Assembly (NCBI RefSeq): GCF_006476605.1
Contig: NZ_ML636801.1
Location: 248,001 to 312,000 of the forward strand
Direction of reading: 5' to 3'
Source of the DNA: Brucella gallinifaecis
GTDB lineage: Bacteria > Pseudomonadota > Alphaproteobacteria > Rhizobiales > Rhizobiaceae
DNA: 64,000 nucleotides
Each line of letters opens with the position of its first letter. The first letter of the stretch is position 1. Positions 18,052 to 26,738 of this stretch are shown one piece after another. Position numbers and translations under genes: made by a program. The notes beneath the pieces are model-generated. The model did not search any database. It was not told the origin of the DNA and was given only the letters and a program-made list of their open reading frames with translations.

Positions 18052-18147
18052 GAGCGTGTCCCGAAAAGTGTGAAACGGTTTTCGCAAAAAATGCGCGTTA
18101 AAACAAATATGCAGAGCGCCGATCTGATCCAATCAGATCGGCGCTCT
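18052..18147. repeat. Modular palindromic repeat, copy 1 (modules A+B)
   Basis: Module A (GAGCGTGTCCCGAAAAGTGTG onward) is followed by module B, a near-perfect palindrome with 16-bp arms AGAGCGCCGATCTGAT / ATCAGATCGGCGCTCT. The same modules recur at five further sites in this window. The type is known from Brucella and relatives as short palindromic repeats (Bru-RS-like). It lies between convergent genes. Confidence 0.8.
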
Positions 18148-18160
18148 GAACGCTTCTGAA

Positions 18161-20953
18161 TTATCGCCCCGGTCGGCCAGTCTTGCCGGGGCGACGCTTC
18201 TTGCGGGCGGTTTCAGCCGGATCTTCATAGGAGCCAATGCCAGAACGTTCGCGCCGAAGGAGAGCATCGTCAGCACCGGCCGGTTTTTCTGTCCGTTTGA
18301 CGGTCATTTCATCCAGCGTGTTCTTGCGAAACAGTGGTTTGGCCATATCTGTGCCCGGACCCATATTGTCGAGCGAAGGCTTGGCAAAGAGCGACTTTTT
18401 CGGTGCATCATCGACTGTGCGGTGTGCTTTGCGTCCCGCATTATGGCGGCCTTTTGTACGACCTGTTACAGGGCTTTCAAGCTCTACCTCACGCGCCATC
18501 GGATCATCGGCAATCGCCAGTTCCATTTCACGCAGTCGCTTGACTTCATCACGCAGTCGCGCAGCCTTCTCAAAGTCGAGATCGGCGGCAGCCTCGCGCA
18601 TCTGCTTTTCCAGATGTTCGAGATGGGCGGCAAGATTATTGCCCATCATCGACCCTTCTTCAGCAAAACCGGAAATATCAGCGCGGACGTGATCCTGCTC
18701 GTAAACAGAATTGAGAATATCGGAAATATTCTTCTTCACTGATGCAGGCGTAATGCCATGTTCGCGGTTATAGGCTTCCTGTTTTTCACGGCGACGGCTG
18801 GTTTCATCCATTGCGCGTTGCATCGAGCCCGTAATATTATCGGCATAAAGAATGACTTTGCCGTCAACGTTACGTGCCGCACGGCCAATTGTCTGCACGA
18901 GCGAGGTTTCCGAACGCAGGAAACCTTCCTTGTCGGCATCGAGAATGGCGACGAAACCGCATTCTGGAATGTCCAGCCCCTCGCGCAGCAGGTTGATCCC
19001 CACCAGCACGTCGAACGCGCCAAGTCGCAAGTCGCGGATGATTTCGATGCGTTCGAGCGTGTCGATGTCCGAATGCATGTAACGCACGCGAATACCCTGT
19101 TCGTGCAGATATTCTGTCAGGTCCTCTGCCATGCGCTTGGTCAGCACCGTGCAAAGCGTGCGATAGCCCTTGCGTGAAGTCTCGCGGATTTCGCCCAGCA
19201 CATCATCAACCTGATTTTTGGCAGGACGCACTTCAACCGGCGGATCGATCAGGCCCGTCGGACGGATGACCTGCTCGGCAAATACGCCGCCAGCCTCTTC
19301 CATTTCCCATTTGCCGGGCGTTGCTGAAACAGCAATGGTCTGGGGGCGCATGGCGTCCCATTCCTCAAAGCGCAATGGGCGGTTATCCATGCAGGAGGGC
19401 AGGCGGAAGCCATATTCGGCAAGGGTCGCTTTGCGCCGAAAGTCGCCGCGATACATGCCGCCAATCTGCGGTACCGTGACGTGGCTTTCGTCGAGAAATA
19501 CCAGTGCATTGTCCGGGATATATTCAAACAGGGTTGGTGGTGGTTCACCGGGTTGCCGTCCGGTCAGATAGCGCGAATAGTTTTCGATGCCGTTGCAAAC
19601 ACCGGTTGCTTCTAACATTTCAAGGTCGAAATTGGTGCGTTGTTCAAGCCGTTGTGCTTCCAGCAGTCGGCCTGCGCGGGTCAGTTCTGCAAGACGGTGT
19701 TGTAATTCTTCCTGAATCGACTTGATTGCCTGATTAAGCGTCGGACGCGGTGTCACATAGTGCGAATTCGCGTAAATCTTGACCGATTGCAGGTCGCCGG
19801 TTTTCTGGGCGGTCAAAGGATCAAATTCGGCGATGGATTCAATCTCGTCGCCAAACAGCGATATGCGCCATGCGCGATCTTCCAAGTGGGCCGGGAAGAT
19901 TTCAATTGTATCGCCACGCACACGAAACGAGCCGCGCACGAAGTTGATATCCTGCCGCTTATATTGTTGTGCCACAAGGTCAGCGAGAAGCTGGCGCTGG
20001 TCAAGCCGGTCGCCGATCTTCATCTCGAATGTCATGGCGGTATAGGTTTCGACCGAACCAATACCGTAAATGCATGAAACAGAGGCCACGATGATAACGT
20101 CATCGCGTTCGATCAGCGCACGCGTTGCCGCGTGGCGCATCCGGTCGATCTGCTCGTTTACCGTTGATTCTTTTTCAATATATGTGTCTGAGCGTGCGAC
20201 ATAGGCTTCCGGCTGATAGTAATCATAATAGGAAACGAAATATTCAACGGCATTGTTCGGAAAGAAGTTTTTGAACTCTCCGTAAAGCTGTGCAGCCAAT
20301 GTCTTGTTTGGCGCCAGAATAAGTGCGGGACGCTGCGTTTCCTGAATGACCTTGGCCATGGTGAAGGTCTTGCCGGAGCCGGTGACGCCGAGCAGAACCT
20401 GCGTGCGCTCCTGATCTGCAAGGCCACTGACCAGATCGCGAATGGCAGTTGGCTGATCACCGGACGGCTCGAAACTCGATTCCATCTGGATTGCAATGCC
20501 GCCTTCCGATTTTGGTGGCCGGGCAGGGCGATGCGGTGTCCATAATTCGCCATTCTTGAATAATGGATTGCCGGATTCAATCAGATCTGACAGCGCCTTG
20601 ACGGTCGCTGTGGCGCCCGTCGGGTTCAGTTCTGTAGCTTCTTCAAGACTGATGTCCAGACCGGAAACCGGATTAAGTCCGGCGGCTGCACGTTCTTTGG
20701 CCGAAGCTGCACCACCAATGGAAGTGCCACGGGCACTGCGTGAGGAATCCGCGTTGCTTTTCGCTGCTTTTTTGGGTGCTTTTGCTGTTTTGGCTTTTGG
20801 CTGAGGCTTGTCGGCCTCTTCGCCAATGTCTTTGGCCCAATCAGAGATCGAGCTTGAAAATGGTGTGCCTGACAAATCGCGCTGTGGCATTTCGCCAAAG
20901 CCGCGCGTTTCGTCATGCGAATCCTGAGTATATTTGTCTTTTGAGGAAGCCAT
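18161..20953 (-). CDS. uvrB: Excinuclease ABC subunit B
   Basis: UvrB is the helicase-like damage-verification subunit of nucleotide excision repair and works with UvrA and UvrC in the cytoplasm. Visible motifs are Walker [17 protein letters not shown], the beta-hairpin region [17 protein letters not shown]-like motif [20 protein letters not shown], motif [12 protein letters not shown], and a UVR domain [21 protein letters not shown]. At about 930 residues it is longer than E. coli UvrB because of a Lys/Ala/Ser-rich N-terminal extension of about 125 residues and a basic C-terminal tail. ATG at 20953 is chosen; a GTG seven codons upstream is possible and neither has a strong ribosome binding site. 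Confidence 0.96.
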   Translation of the reverse strand: MASSKDKYTQDSHDETRGFGEMPQRDLSGTPFSSSISDWAKDIGEEADKPQPKAKTAKAPKKAAKSNADSSRSARGTSIGGAASAKERAAAGLNPVSGLDISLEEATELNPTGATATVKALSDLIESGNPLFKNGELWTPHRPARPPKSEGGIAIQMESSFEPSGDQPTAIRDLVSGLADQERTQVLLGVTGSGKTFTMAKVIQETQRPALILAPNKTLAAQLYGEFKNFFPNNAVEYFVSYYDYYQPEAYVARSDTYIEKESTVNEQIDRMRHAATRALIERDDVIIVASVSCIYGIGSVETYTAMTFEMKIGDRLDQRQLLADLVAQQYKRQDINFVRGSFRVRGDTIEIFPAHLEDRAWRISLFGDEIESIAEFDPLTAQKTGDLQSVKIYANSHYVTPRPTLNQAIKSIQEELQHRLAELTRAGRLLEAQRLEQRTNFDLEMLEATGVCNGIENYSRYLTGRQPGEPPPTLFEYIPDNALVFLDESHVTVPQIGGMYRGDFRRKATLAEYGFRLPSCMDNRPLRFEEWDAMRPQTIAVSATPGKWEMEEAGGVFAEQVIRPTGLIDPPVEVRPAKNQVDDVLGEIRETSRKGYRTLCTVLTKRMAEDLTEYLHEQGIRVRYMHSDIDTLERIEIIRDLRLGAFDVLVGINLLREGLDIPECGFVAILDADKEGFLRSETSLVQTIGRAARNVDGKVILYADNITGSMQRAMDETSRRREKQEAYNREHGITPASVKKNISDILNSVYEQDHVRADISGFAEEGSMMGNNLAAHLEHLEKQMREAAADLDFEKAARLRDEVKRLREMELAIADDPMAREVELESPVTGRTKGRHNAGRKAHRTVDDAPKKSLFAKPSLDNMGPGTDMAKPLFRKNTLDEMTVKRTEKPAGADDALLRRERSGIGSYEDPAETARKKRRPGKTGRPGR

Positions 20954-20988
20954 GCTGCTAATATGTAATTTCACAACAGAAATGAAAA

Positions 20989-21016
20989 GAGCGCACCGGA
21001 TTTAATCCGGGCGCTC
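20989..21016 (-). terminator. Terminator-like hairpin between SH3 gene and uvrB
   Basis: Arms GAGCGC-(A)-CCGGATT and AATCCGG-GCGCTC form a long stem, followed on the minus strand by CTCTTTTCATTT. It should end the SH3-protein transcript, but it lies only about 36 bases before the uvrB start and so could also sit in the uvrB leader. Confidence 0.65.
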
Positions 21017-21064
21017 CTTGTATATTTTCCATGACTCCTGACATCAGGGTGTCAGGAGCTGGCT

Positions 21065-21673
21065 TTACCGGGGGCGCCAGCGATTGCCCGGGCCGAAGAA
21101 ATTCGGATGATAGCCAGGGTGATCGCGCCAGCCGGGCCGGTCTCCCCAATGCGGACGCGGTGGTCCCCAGTGGCCTGGGCCTCGCCAGTTCGGACCCGGA
21201 CGAAATGGACCCGGACCCCAGCCTGGACGACCCCAGCCCGGACGTCCCCAACCTGGGCGGCCCCAACCTCCACGGTAGGGACGCGGTCCCCAGCCCGGAC
21301 CATCATTCCATCCATTATTGTTGATAGCAGAGCCGATTGCCAGTCCGGCAATCAGCGGTATGCCAATGGCAGCAGCAGTCGATCCAAAATTATCATTCGT
21401 GGTGTAGCCGCCACGACCTGTCTGGACCGCAATGTAACGGGAGGATGCCCAGCCATCGAGGCCGGAATAATTGACGCGGCACCAGCCATAACCGTTTGTG
21501 CAGCCTGCGACCCCAATCACAACACCGTTTGGAATACGGCCTATGGACGGATATTGAGTGCCCGGACCTGTACGAAGATTTATATTGGCAGTTGCGAGGC
21601 CGCTGGAGGCTTCTGCACCTGTTGCAAAAAGAAATGCTAATGCAGCAATAGATGATTTTAAAATAAGTCTCAT
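21065..21673 (-). CDS. Secreted SH3-domain protein with Trp-Gly-Arg-Pro repeats
   Basis: The 202-residue product has a signal peptide (to about ATGAEA), then a bacterial SH3 domain with ANINLRTGPGTQYPSIGRIP and GYGWCRVNYSGLDGWASSRY, a fold that often binds peptidoglycan. A hydrophobic Gly/Ala segment follows (IPLIAGLAIGSAI), then a tail with tandem GWGRPGWGRPGWGRPG units and His/Pro/Gly/Trp-rich sequence. The architecture resembles the BA14K-family protein at 15 kb: exported domain, Gly-zipper-like helix and Trp-Gly repeats. It probably acts in the envelope; no specific function is known. Confidence 0.85.
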   Translation of the reverse strand: MRLILKSSIAALAFLFATGAEASSGLATANINLRTGPGTQYPSIGRIPNGVVIGVAGCTNGYGWCRVNYSGLDGWASSRYIAVQTGRGGYTTNDNFGSTAAAIGIPLIAGLAIGSAINNNGWNDGPGWGPRPYRGGWGRPGWGRPGWGRPGWGPGPFRPGPNWRGPGHWGPPRPHWGDRPGWRDHPGYHPNFFGPGNRWRPR

Positions 21674-21901
21674 TATTTGCTCCACGTTAAAATTAAAACT
21701 GTTGTATATATGAATGATAATACACATATTTACTTGAAAATCTTTGTATTGTTATTGTTATGCTTAATAGTTAAAAATTTACTCTTTTAATTGTAATGGT
21801 CCTCAATTTGCATAGCTGGGGTGATGATGACGCACTTTCCCTTGAGGAAGGCTTGCCACATAATCTGGCTGACTCTTTTTTGATGATTGAAGGAAATACC
21901 G

Positions 21902-22288
21902 ATGAATGACTTGAATGCGCCCAATGGCATGTTGACTGTGCGTACGCAGGCAATGCCTAACGATACCAACGCAGCCGGAGATATTTTTGGTGGCTGGGTT
22001 ATGGCGCAGATGGATATTGCGAGTGCTATTCGCGCTTCAGAACGTGCCAAGGGGCGTGTCGTGACGGCTGCGGTGCGCGAAATGTCTTTCGCCAAGCCGG
22101 TCAAGATTGGCGATGTCCTGTGTGTTTATACTGAAATTACCAAGGTTGGCCGCACATCCATTACGCTGCGTGTTGAAGCATGGGCGCAGCGTTATCTTGC
22201 CGATGAAATGGATCTGGTCACGCATGGCGAATTTGTCATGGTTGCGCTGAATAAGAGTGGGCTGCCGACACCAGTTCCTGCCGAATAA
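21902..22288 (+). CDS. Acyl-CoA thioesterase, YciA/hotdog family
   Basis: The 128-residue hotdog-fold enzyme hydrolyses acyl-CoA thioesters. The family core is visible in MPNDTNAAGDIFGGWVMAQM (with the catalytic Asp in AGDIFGG) and in FAKPVKIGDVLCVYTEITK. ATG at 21902 has AGGA seven bases upstream and gives the normal family start; an ATG five codons earlier is less likely. It is a single plus-strand gene facing a small lipoprotein gene. Confidence 0.9.
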   Translation: MNDLNAPNGMLTVRTQAMPNDTNAAGDIFGGWVMAQMDIASAIRASERAKGRVVTAAVREMSFAKPVKIGDVLCVYTEITKVGRTSITLRVEAWAQRYLADEMDLVTHGEFVMVALNKSGLPTPVPAE

Positions 22289-22330
22289 GGACAACTCGCC
22301 CCGATTATATCCGGGGCCGGGTATCTTTTT

Positions 22331-22579
22331 TCATTTCCCGGAAACCCTTGACATTTCATTGGCGTGATTTTCGATTTCTTCCGCCAGTCCGATGACGCGT
22401 GGTTCTTGTGGCGTGTCAGCAGGCACGGCAGGAATAGATGCTGAGATAACAACATTGTTGCTGACATTCGCTTGCGGGCGAGGCGGGCGATTGCCCGAAC
22501 AACCCGCAGCAAGTGTGACAAGCGCAAGGGTTGAAACTATCGCGGAGGTGTGAAAGCGATTGGACAGTGCAAAATTCAT
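22331..22579 (-). CDS. Small lipoprotein, unknown
   Basis: The 82-residue product has an N-terminal hydrophobic segment with a lipobox, LAAGC, then a Pro/Asn/Val-rich region and a helical acidic end (IGLAEEIENHANEMSR). It should be lipidated. I do not recognise the family. ATG at 22579 has AAGG at a normal distance; ATG two codons earlier is also possible. Confidence 0.65.
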   Translation of the reverse strand: MNFALSNRFHTSAIVSTLALVTLAAGCSGNRPPRPQANVSNNVVISASIPAVPADTPQEPRVIGLAEEIENHANEMSRVSGK

Positions 22580-22764
22580 GTCCATGCCTTTCGTTTGGAA
22601 CTTGGTTTTCTTCTTATCAGCTCATAAGCATAAATGAAGAGTCTGTGTCTATTTTGGGGTGGATATAACAAGATCGGTGAAATCCCTATTGCTTTTTGGT
22701 AGTGCTTTTGAGCGGTTTCGGGCCAAGCCGTTCATAATATTTTCCGGTCCCCAAAGATATTCTC

Positions 22765-23115
22765 ATGTCAGCACTTATGTCGCCAAGCGTCCTGCCGATC
22801 CTGCTGCTCATCGGCTCCAATGTTTTTATGACCTTTGCCTGGTACGGGCATTTTAAATTTCCCAATACGCCGCTGGTGACAGTTATCTTCATCAGCTGGG
22901 CCATAGCGCTGATTGAATATTGCATGGCGGTGCCTGCCAATCGCATCGGTCATGAGGTCTATTCGGCAGCACAACTCAAGACCATGCAGGAAGTTATCAC
23001 ATTGGTGATCTTCAGCCTGTTCTCGGTTTTTTATCTCAAGGAAGCTTTTACATGGAATCATGTGCTGGGCTTTGCGCTGATTGCTGGCGGGGCCGCACTG
23101 ATTTTCAGAAGCTGA
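22765..23115 (+). CDS. DMT-superfamily DUF486 membrane protein
   Basis: The 116-residue inner-membrane protein has four hydrophobic segments and the DUF486 features SNVFMTFAWYGHFKF, IALIEYCMAVPANRIGH, QLKTMQEVITL and VFYLKEAFTWNH. The family is related to small multidrug/metabolite transporters, but no substrate is known. It is transcribed alone. Confidence 0.9.
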   Translation: MSALMSPSVLPILLLIGSNVFMTFAWYGHFKFPNTPLVTVIFISWAIALIEYCMAVPANRIGHEVYSAAQLKTMQEVITLVIFSLFSVFYLKEAFTWNHVLGFALIAGGAALIFRS

Positions 23116-23291
23116 ACAAGCTGTTGTTGCGGCAAGTATTTTTAAAATACATGCGTTGGCACTAATGCGTCTTAACTCGGGTGAGATAATATACAGGAAG
23201 GCTATTGGGCTCCTTCTACCTGCATAGATATGCTATAAGCGGATATATGGGTGCAACCGGCACAATTATCATTTAACGGGAAAGAGGTATC

Positions 23292-24341
23292 ATGTTCTCT
23301 CGTCTCTATAATCATAAGGCAAGGTTTGCTCTCGCATCGATTGTGGCGATTTTAGGCGGCATTGGTTCAGCTTCGGCTGCTTTCAAAGAGATTCGTGATA
23401 GCTGGGTTCTGTGCGATTATGCATCCAATTGTACACTCACGCTGAAAAGCAATAATCAGTCTGCGCCGACATTCAGCCTCTATCGCAGCAGTGATGCCGG
23501 TGCGTTGCCGCATTTGCGCTTTTCCGGTTTTGATCCAAAGCCTGTATCGGGAAAACTGAGCATTTCTGTTGATGGCAAGCCGGTTGTTTCTGCCGACCTT
23601 TCGGCATTGAAAATGCACAATGACCAGTTCGATTATGCCAATGCATCAGATGTGGCAAAGCTGATCGATGCGATGAAATCTGGCCAGAAGCTGACGCTGC
23701 AACTCAATAACAAGACTTATGAATATTCGCTTTCAGGCTTTGTTGGCGGGTTGATCTATGTTGACGAACAGCAGGCACGTAACGGTACGGTTGCGGCTTT
23801 ACAGGCCAAAGGTAAAAAGCCTGCGCCATCAGCACCTGATGTTTCGCTGATTACGAAAATTGATCAGTTGCCAGCGCAGATCCGGCCCGATTTCAGCGAT
23901 GAAAACGGTGTTTGCGGCACGAATAGCGGCAATTCATTTGCGACAGGTGGCGGTTTTAACGCAAAAATCGCTGACGGGCTTAATCTTATTGCAATGCCAT
24001 GCGGTTCTCCGGGGGCCTATAATCAGTCTTATGTTTTCTACAGCCAGTCTGATGACAAGGTTGTGCCAATTCCTTTGCCAACGATTTCTGATGATGGTCC
24101 GAGCACGGTGGATGAAGCGTGGAATATTGACTGGACGCAATCCACAAAGATGCTGACAGCCTTTTTCAAGGCGAGAGGATTGGGGGATTGCGGCAGTTAT
24201 GATGTCTGGAAAGCGACTGATGATGGTGAAGGCAAAGTCCGCTTTGTTTTGATTGAAGAACGCTCGAAAGGCGATTGCGACGGCAATTATGCTGGCGGCC
24301 CTGAAAAATGGCCTGCAAGCTGGCCTGTTTCTGCAAAATAG
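23292..24341 (+). CDS. DUF1176-domain secreted protein
   Basis: The 349-residue product has a signal peptide ending near GSASAA and the DUF1176 features FKEIRDSWVLCDYASNC and, later, NLIAMPCGSPGAYN, DEAWNIDWTQ and GLGDCGSYDVW. Several cysteines are conserved, consistent with a periplasmic disulphide-bonded protein. The biochemical function of DUF1176 is unknown. A good ribosome binding site (AAAGAGG) precedes the ATG. Confidence 0.88.
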   Translation: MFSRLYNHKARFALASIVAILGGIGSASAAFKEIRDSWVLCDYASNCTLTLKSNNQSAPTFSLYRSSDAGALPHLRFSGFDPKPVSGKLSISVDGKPVVSADLSALKMHNDQFDYANASDVAKLIDAMKSGQKLTLQLNNKTYEYSLSGFVGGLIYVDEQQARNGTVAALQAKGKKPAPSAPDVSLITKIDQLPAQIRPDFSDENGVCGTNSGNSFATGGGFNAKIADGLNLIAMPCGSPGAYNQSYVFYSQSDDKVVPIPLPTISDDGPSTVDEAWNIDWTQSTKMLTAFFKARGLGDCGSYDVWKATDDGEGKVRFVLIEERSKGDCDGNYAGGPEKWPASWPVSAK

Positions 24342-24430
24342 GGCTTATTTTTTAAGCACTATTAACAGGCTGAAATTTTTGTTCGTGAAATGATCTTTGA
24401 AAATGCTATAGTTTTACCAACATCTCTTTG

Positions 24431-24472
24431 AACGGTACCGAGGCATCCGCTTCGGGGACCGTTTTCTTTTTG
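24431..24472 (+). terminator. Terminator-like hairpin upstream of greA
   Basis: AACGGT pairs with ACCGTT and CCGA with TCGG, and the stem is followed by TTTTCTTTTTG. It lies 90 bases after the DUF1176 stop and about 50 bases before greA. It could end the DUF1176 transcript or act in the greA leader; a possible -10 box TATAGT occurs just upstream near 24408. Confidence 0.65.
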
Positions 24473-24524
24473 TGTACCGGCGGGTGATTATACCGTCCGG
24501 GCGATGGAAAGGACTGGACTGGGT

Positions 24525-24998
24525 ATGGAAAAGTTCCCGATGACTCCTGGCGGTTTTGAAAACCTCAAGGAAGAACTGCGTATGCGTCAGCAAGTTGAGC
24601 GCCCTCGGATTATTGAGGCAATTGCAGAAGCCCGTGCACATGGCGATCTTTCGGAAAATGCTGAATATCATGCAGCGAAAGAAGCGCAGAGCCTGAATGA
24701 AGGCCGAATCAACGAGCTTGAAGATCTTGTTGGCCGTGCGGAAGTCATTGACGTTACCAAGCTCTCTGGCGACAAAATCAAGTTTGGTGCCACTGTCACG
24801 CTGGTTGATGAAGATACTGAAGAAGAAAAAACCTATCAGATCGTTGGCGATCAGGAAGCCAATGTGAAGGAAGGCCGCATTTCGATTTCCTCACCCATTG
24901 CGCGTGCGCTGATCGGCAAGGGCGAAGGCGATACGATTGAGGTGAATGCGCCCGGTGGTTCGCGCTCTTATGAGATTCTCGGTTTCAAGTTTGTTTGA
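24525..24998 (+). CDS. greA: Transcription elongation factor GreA
   Basis: GreA rescues backtracked RNA polymerase by stimulating transcript cleavage through its secondary channel. The 157-residue product starts [18 protein letters not shown], has the N-terminal coiled coil with the acidic tip [13 protein letters not shown], and the C-terminal FKBP-like domain ([22 protein letters not shown]). Its TGA stop overlaps the ATG of the glycosyltransferase gene in TGATG, indicating translational coupling. An upstream in-frame ATG would add seven residues. Confidence 0.96.
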   Translation: MEKFPMTPGGFENLKEELRMRQQVERPRIIEAIAEARAHGDLSENAEYHAAKEAQSLNEGRINELEDLVGRAEVIDVTKLSGDKIKFGATVTLVDEDTEEEKTYQIVGDQEANVKEGRISISSPIARALIGKGEGDTIEVNAPGGSRSYEILGFKFV

Positions 24999-26059
24999 TG
25001 TCTGAAGTAACGGTTCCCGTTGATCAGGTTGAGGTTGTTGCGCCCAATTTCAAGCGCCGCCTTTCGGGTGTGACCTCGACCATTGTGCAGCTTATCCCCT
25101 TGCAGCGTGCAAAGGGGCTGGGCATTGCGACAATGGGGCCGGGCCTGCCTGACAATCTGCCACATCTTGGTTGGTCGGCGCTTTTCTCCTTTTGGAAAAA
25201 ACCTGCGCAGCGACGTTTTCGTATCTGGCATGCGCGACGCAATATCGAGATGCTGTCCGGGATTTTCATGCGCGATGTTTTGCGCATGAAATTGCGGCTG
25301 GTATTTACCTCGGCTGCGCAACGCCACCACAAGCCATTTACCAAATGGCTGATCCGCCGCATGAATGCGGTGATTGCAACCAGTGGTCGCTCGGGAAGCT
25401 TTCTCGAAGTTCCGCATGACGTGATTATGCATGGTGTTGATCTTGAACGCTTTCATCCGCCGGTGGGTGCTGATGATATGTTCAGCGCCTCCGGCTTGCC
25501 GGGTAAATATGCTATTGGCTGCTTTGGCCGGGTGCGTCATTCCAAGGGGACTGATCTGTTTGTCGATGCGATGATTGCGCTTTTGCCAAAATACCCGGAC
25601 TGGACGGCAATCATTACCGGGCGCACAACTGCTGAACATCAGGCCTTTGAAGATGACCTCAAGGCGCGGATCGCGCAAGCAGGTTTACAGGATCGTATTC
25701 ATATTCTTGGCGAAGTGCCGGATATACGCATCTGGTACCGGCGTTTGACGTTGTATGTCGCACCATCACGCAATGAAGGTTTTGGATTGACGCCGCTTGA
25801 AGCCATGGCGTCCAGAACTGCGGTCGTTGCAAGTGATGCCGGTGCCTATGCCGAAATGATCGCAGAAGGCACGGGCAGTTTTGTTGCCGCAGGTGATGGT
25901 AAGGCACTGCGCGATGCAATCGAGCCATATCTTGCCAATCCGGCCATGGCTGAGCGCCATGGTGAAAATGCGCTTACTTATGTGCAGTCAGCTTTCCCGC
26001 TCGAAAAGGAAGCTGCTGCAATCAGTGCAGTTTACGAGCGGGTCTTCAGCGCCAAGTAA
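24998..26059 (+). CDS. lpcC: Family 4 glycosyltransferase, LpsB/LpcC-like
   Basis: The 353-residue enzyme has a GT-B fold: FGRVRHSKGTDLFVDAM begins the C-terminal nucleotide-sugar domain and the EX7E signature is in APSRNEGFGLTPLEAMASR. In Sinorhizobium lpsB and in Brucella lpcC lie in the same greA - lrp - trxB neighbourhood and encode a mannosyltransferase of the LPS core, acting at the cytoplasmic face of the inner membrane. The symbol is assigned by synteny and fold. Coupling to greA (TGATG) suggests coexpression. Loss of this enzyme in Brucella alters the core. Confidence 0.85.
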   Translation: MSEVTVPVDQVEVVAPNFKRRLSGVTSTIVQLIPLQRAKGLGIATMGPGLPDNLPHLGWSALFSFWKKPAQRRFRIWHARRNIEMLSGIFMRDVLRMKLRLVFTSAAQRHHKPFTKWLIRRMNAVIATSGRSGSFLEVPHDVIMHGVDLERFHPPVGADDMFSASGLPGKYAIGCFGRVRHSKGTDLFVDAMIALLPKYPDWTAIITGRTTAEHQAFEDDLKARIAQAGLQDRIHILGEVPDIRIWYRRLTLYVAPSRNEGFGLTPLEAMASRTAVVASDAGAYAEMIAEGTGSFVAAGDGKALRDAIEPYLANPAMAERHGENALTYVQSAFPLEKEAAAISAVYERVFSAK

Positions 26060-26096
26060 TTGATTAGACCGCTTCGCAGTTTGCGGGAAATGTTTT

Positions 26097-26146
26097 AGAG
26101 CGCATCTTTGTCCGAAAACCGTTTCACACTTTTCGGAATGCGCTCT
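26097..26146. repeat. Modular palindromic repeat, copy 2 (module A)
   Basis: AGAGCGCATCTTTGTCCGAA and its partner half ending TTCGGAATGCGCTCT form a 50-base palindromic module A. It lies between convergent genes and its end overlaps the stop codon of the Lrp gene (26145-26147), so it probably doubles as a terminator. Confidence 0.8.
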
Positions 26147-26615
26147 AGAGAATCATCAGTGGTTCGTCCTTAACCGGACGAATGGTCAATGCTGTACGGA
26201 CCGAATCCACATTGGGAGCCGCAGTCAGCTCTTCGATAACGAAGCTCTGGAACGTGTTGAGATCACGGGCAACGCAGTGAAGCAGGAAATCGGATTCGCC
26301 CGATACCATCCATGCGCGGCGTACCAGTGGCCACTGCTTTGTCTTTTCGGCAAAAGCCTTCAGATCGGCATCTGCCTGACGGTGCAGGCCAACGGAACAG
26401 AAGGCTACCAGATCCTGACCAAGCGCATTGCCATTAAGAATGGCGCGATAGCCGCGGATGACGCCGCTTTCCTCTAATTTACGCACACGGCGCAAGCAGG
26501 GAGGGGCCGAAATTCCGACCCGCTCAGCGAGTTCGACATTGGTGATGCGCCCGTCATTCTGGAGCTCCCGAAGGATTTTCCAATCGATGTCATCCAGATC
26601 AGCCTTGATAGGCAT
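26145..26615 (-). CDS. lrp: Lrp/AsnC-family transcriptional regulator
   Basis: The 156-residue protein has an N-terminal HTH (DDIDWKILRELQNDGRITNV, then ISAPPCLRRVRKLEESGVI) and a C-terminal RAM ligand-binding domain (FAEKTKQWPLVRRAWMVSGESDF, then HCVARDLNTFQSFVIEELT). Such proteins form octamers and respond to amino acids, often leucine. It occupies the lrp position of the Rhizobiales lps-lrp-trxB region. Its stop codon overlaps a palindromic repeat. Confidence 0.93.
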   Translation of the reverse strand: MPIKADLDDIDWKILRELQNDGRITNVELAERVGISAPPCLRRVRKLEESGVIRGYRAILNGNALGQDLVAFCSVGLHRQADADLKAFAEKTKQWPLVRRAWMVSGESDFLLHCVARDLNTFQSFVIEELTAAPNVDSVRTALTIRPVKDEPLMIL

Positions 26616-26738
26616 ATAAAACTCCGCGCAACGAAATTTCAGTCAGTTGTAATTATAAAACACTTAGCACCGTTATGGCGCAATGTTATCTTGCTCATAC
26701 CAAAAGAAATGACAGGATGTAAACCGTCTAAAGTGTGG

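Noticed and set aside
21200-21310. Tandem 12-base repeats
   Set aside because: They encode the GWGRP tail of the SH3-domain protein and are not a separate element.
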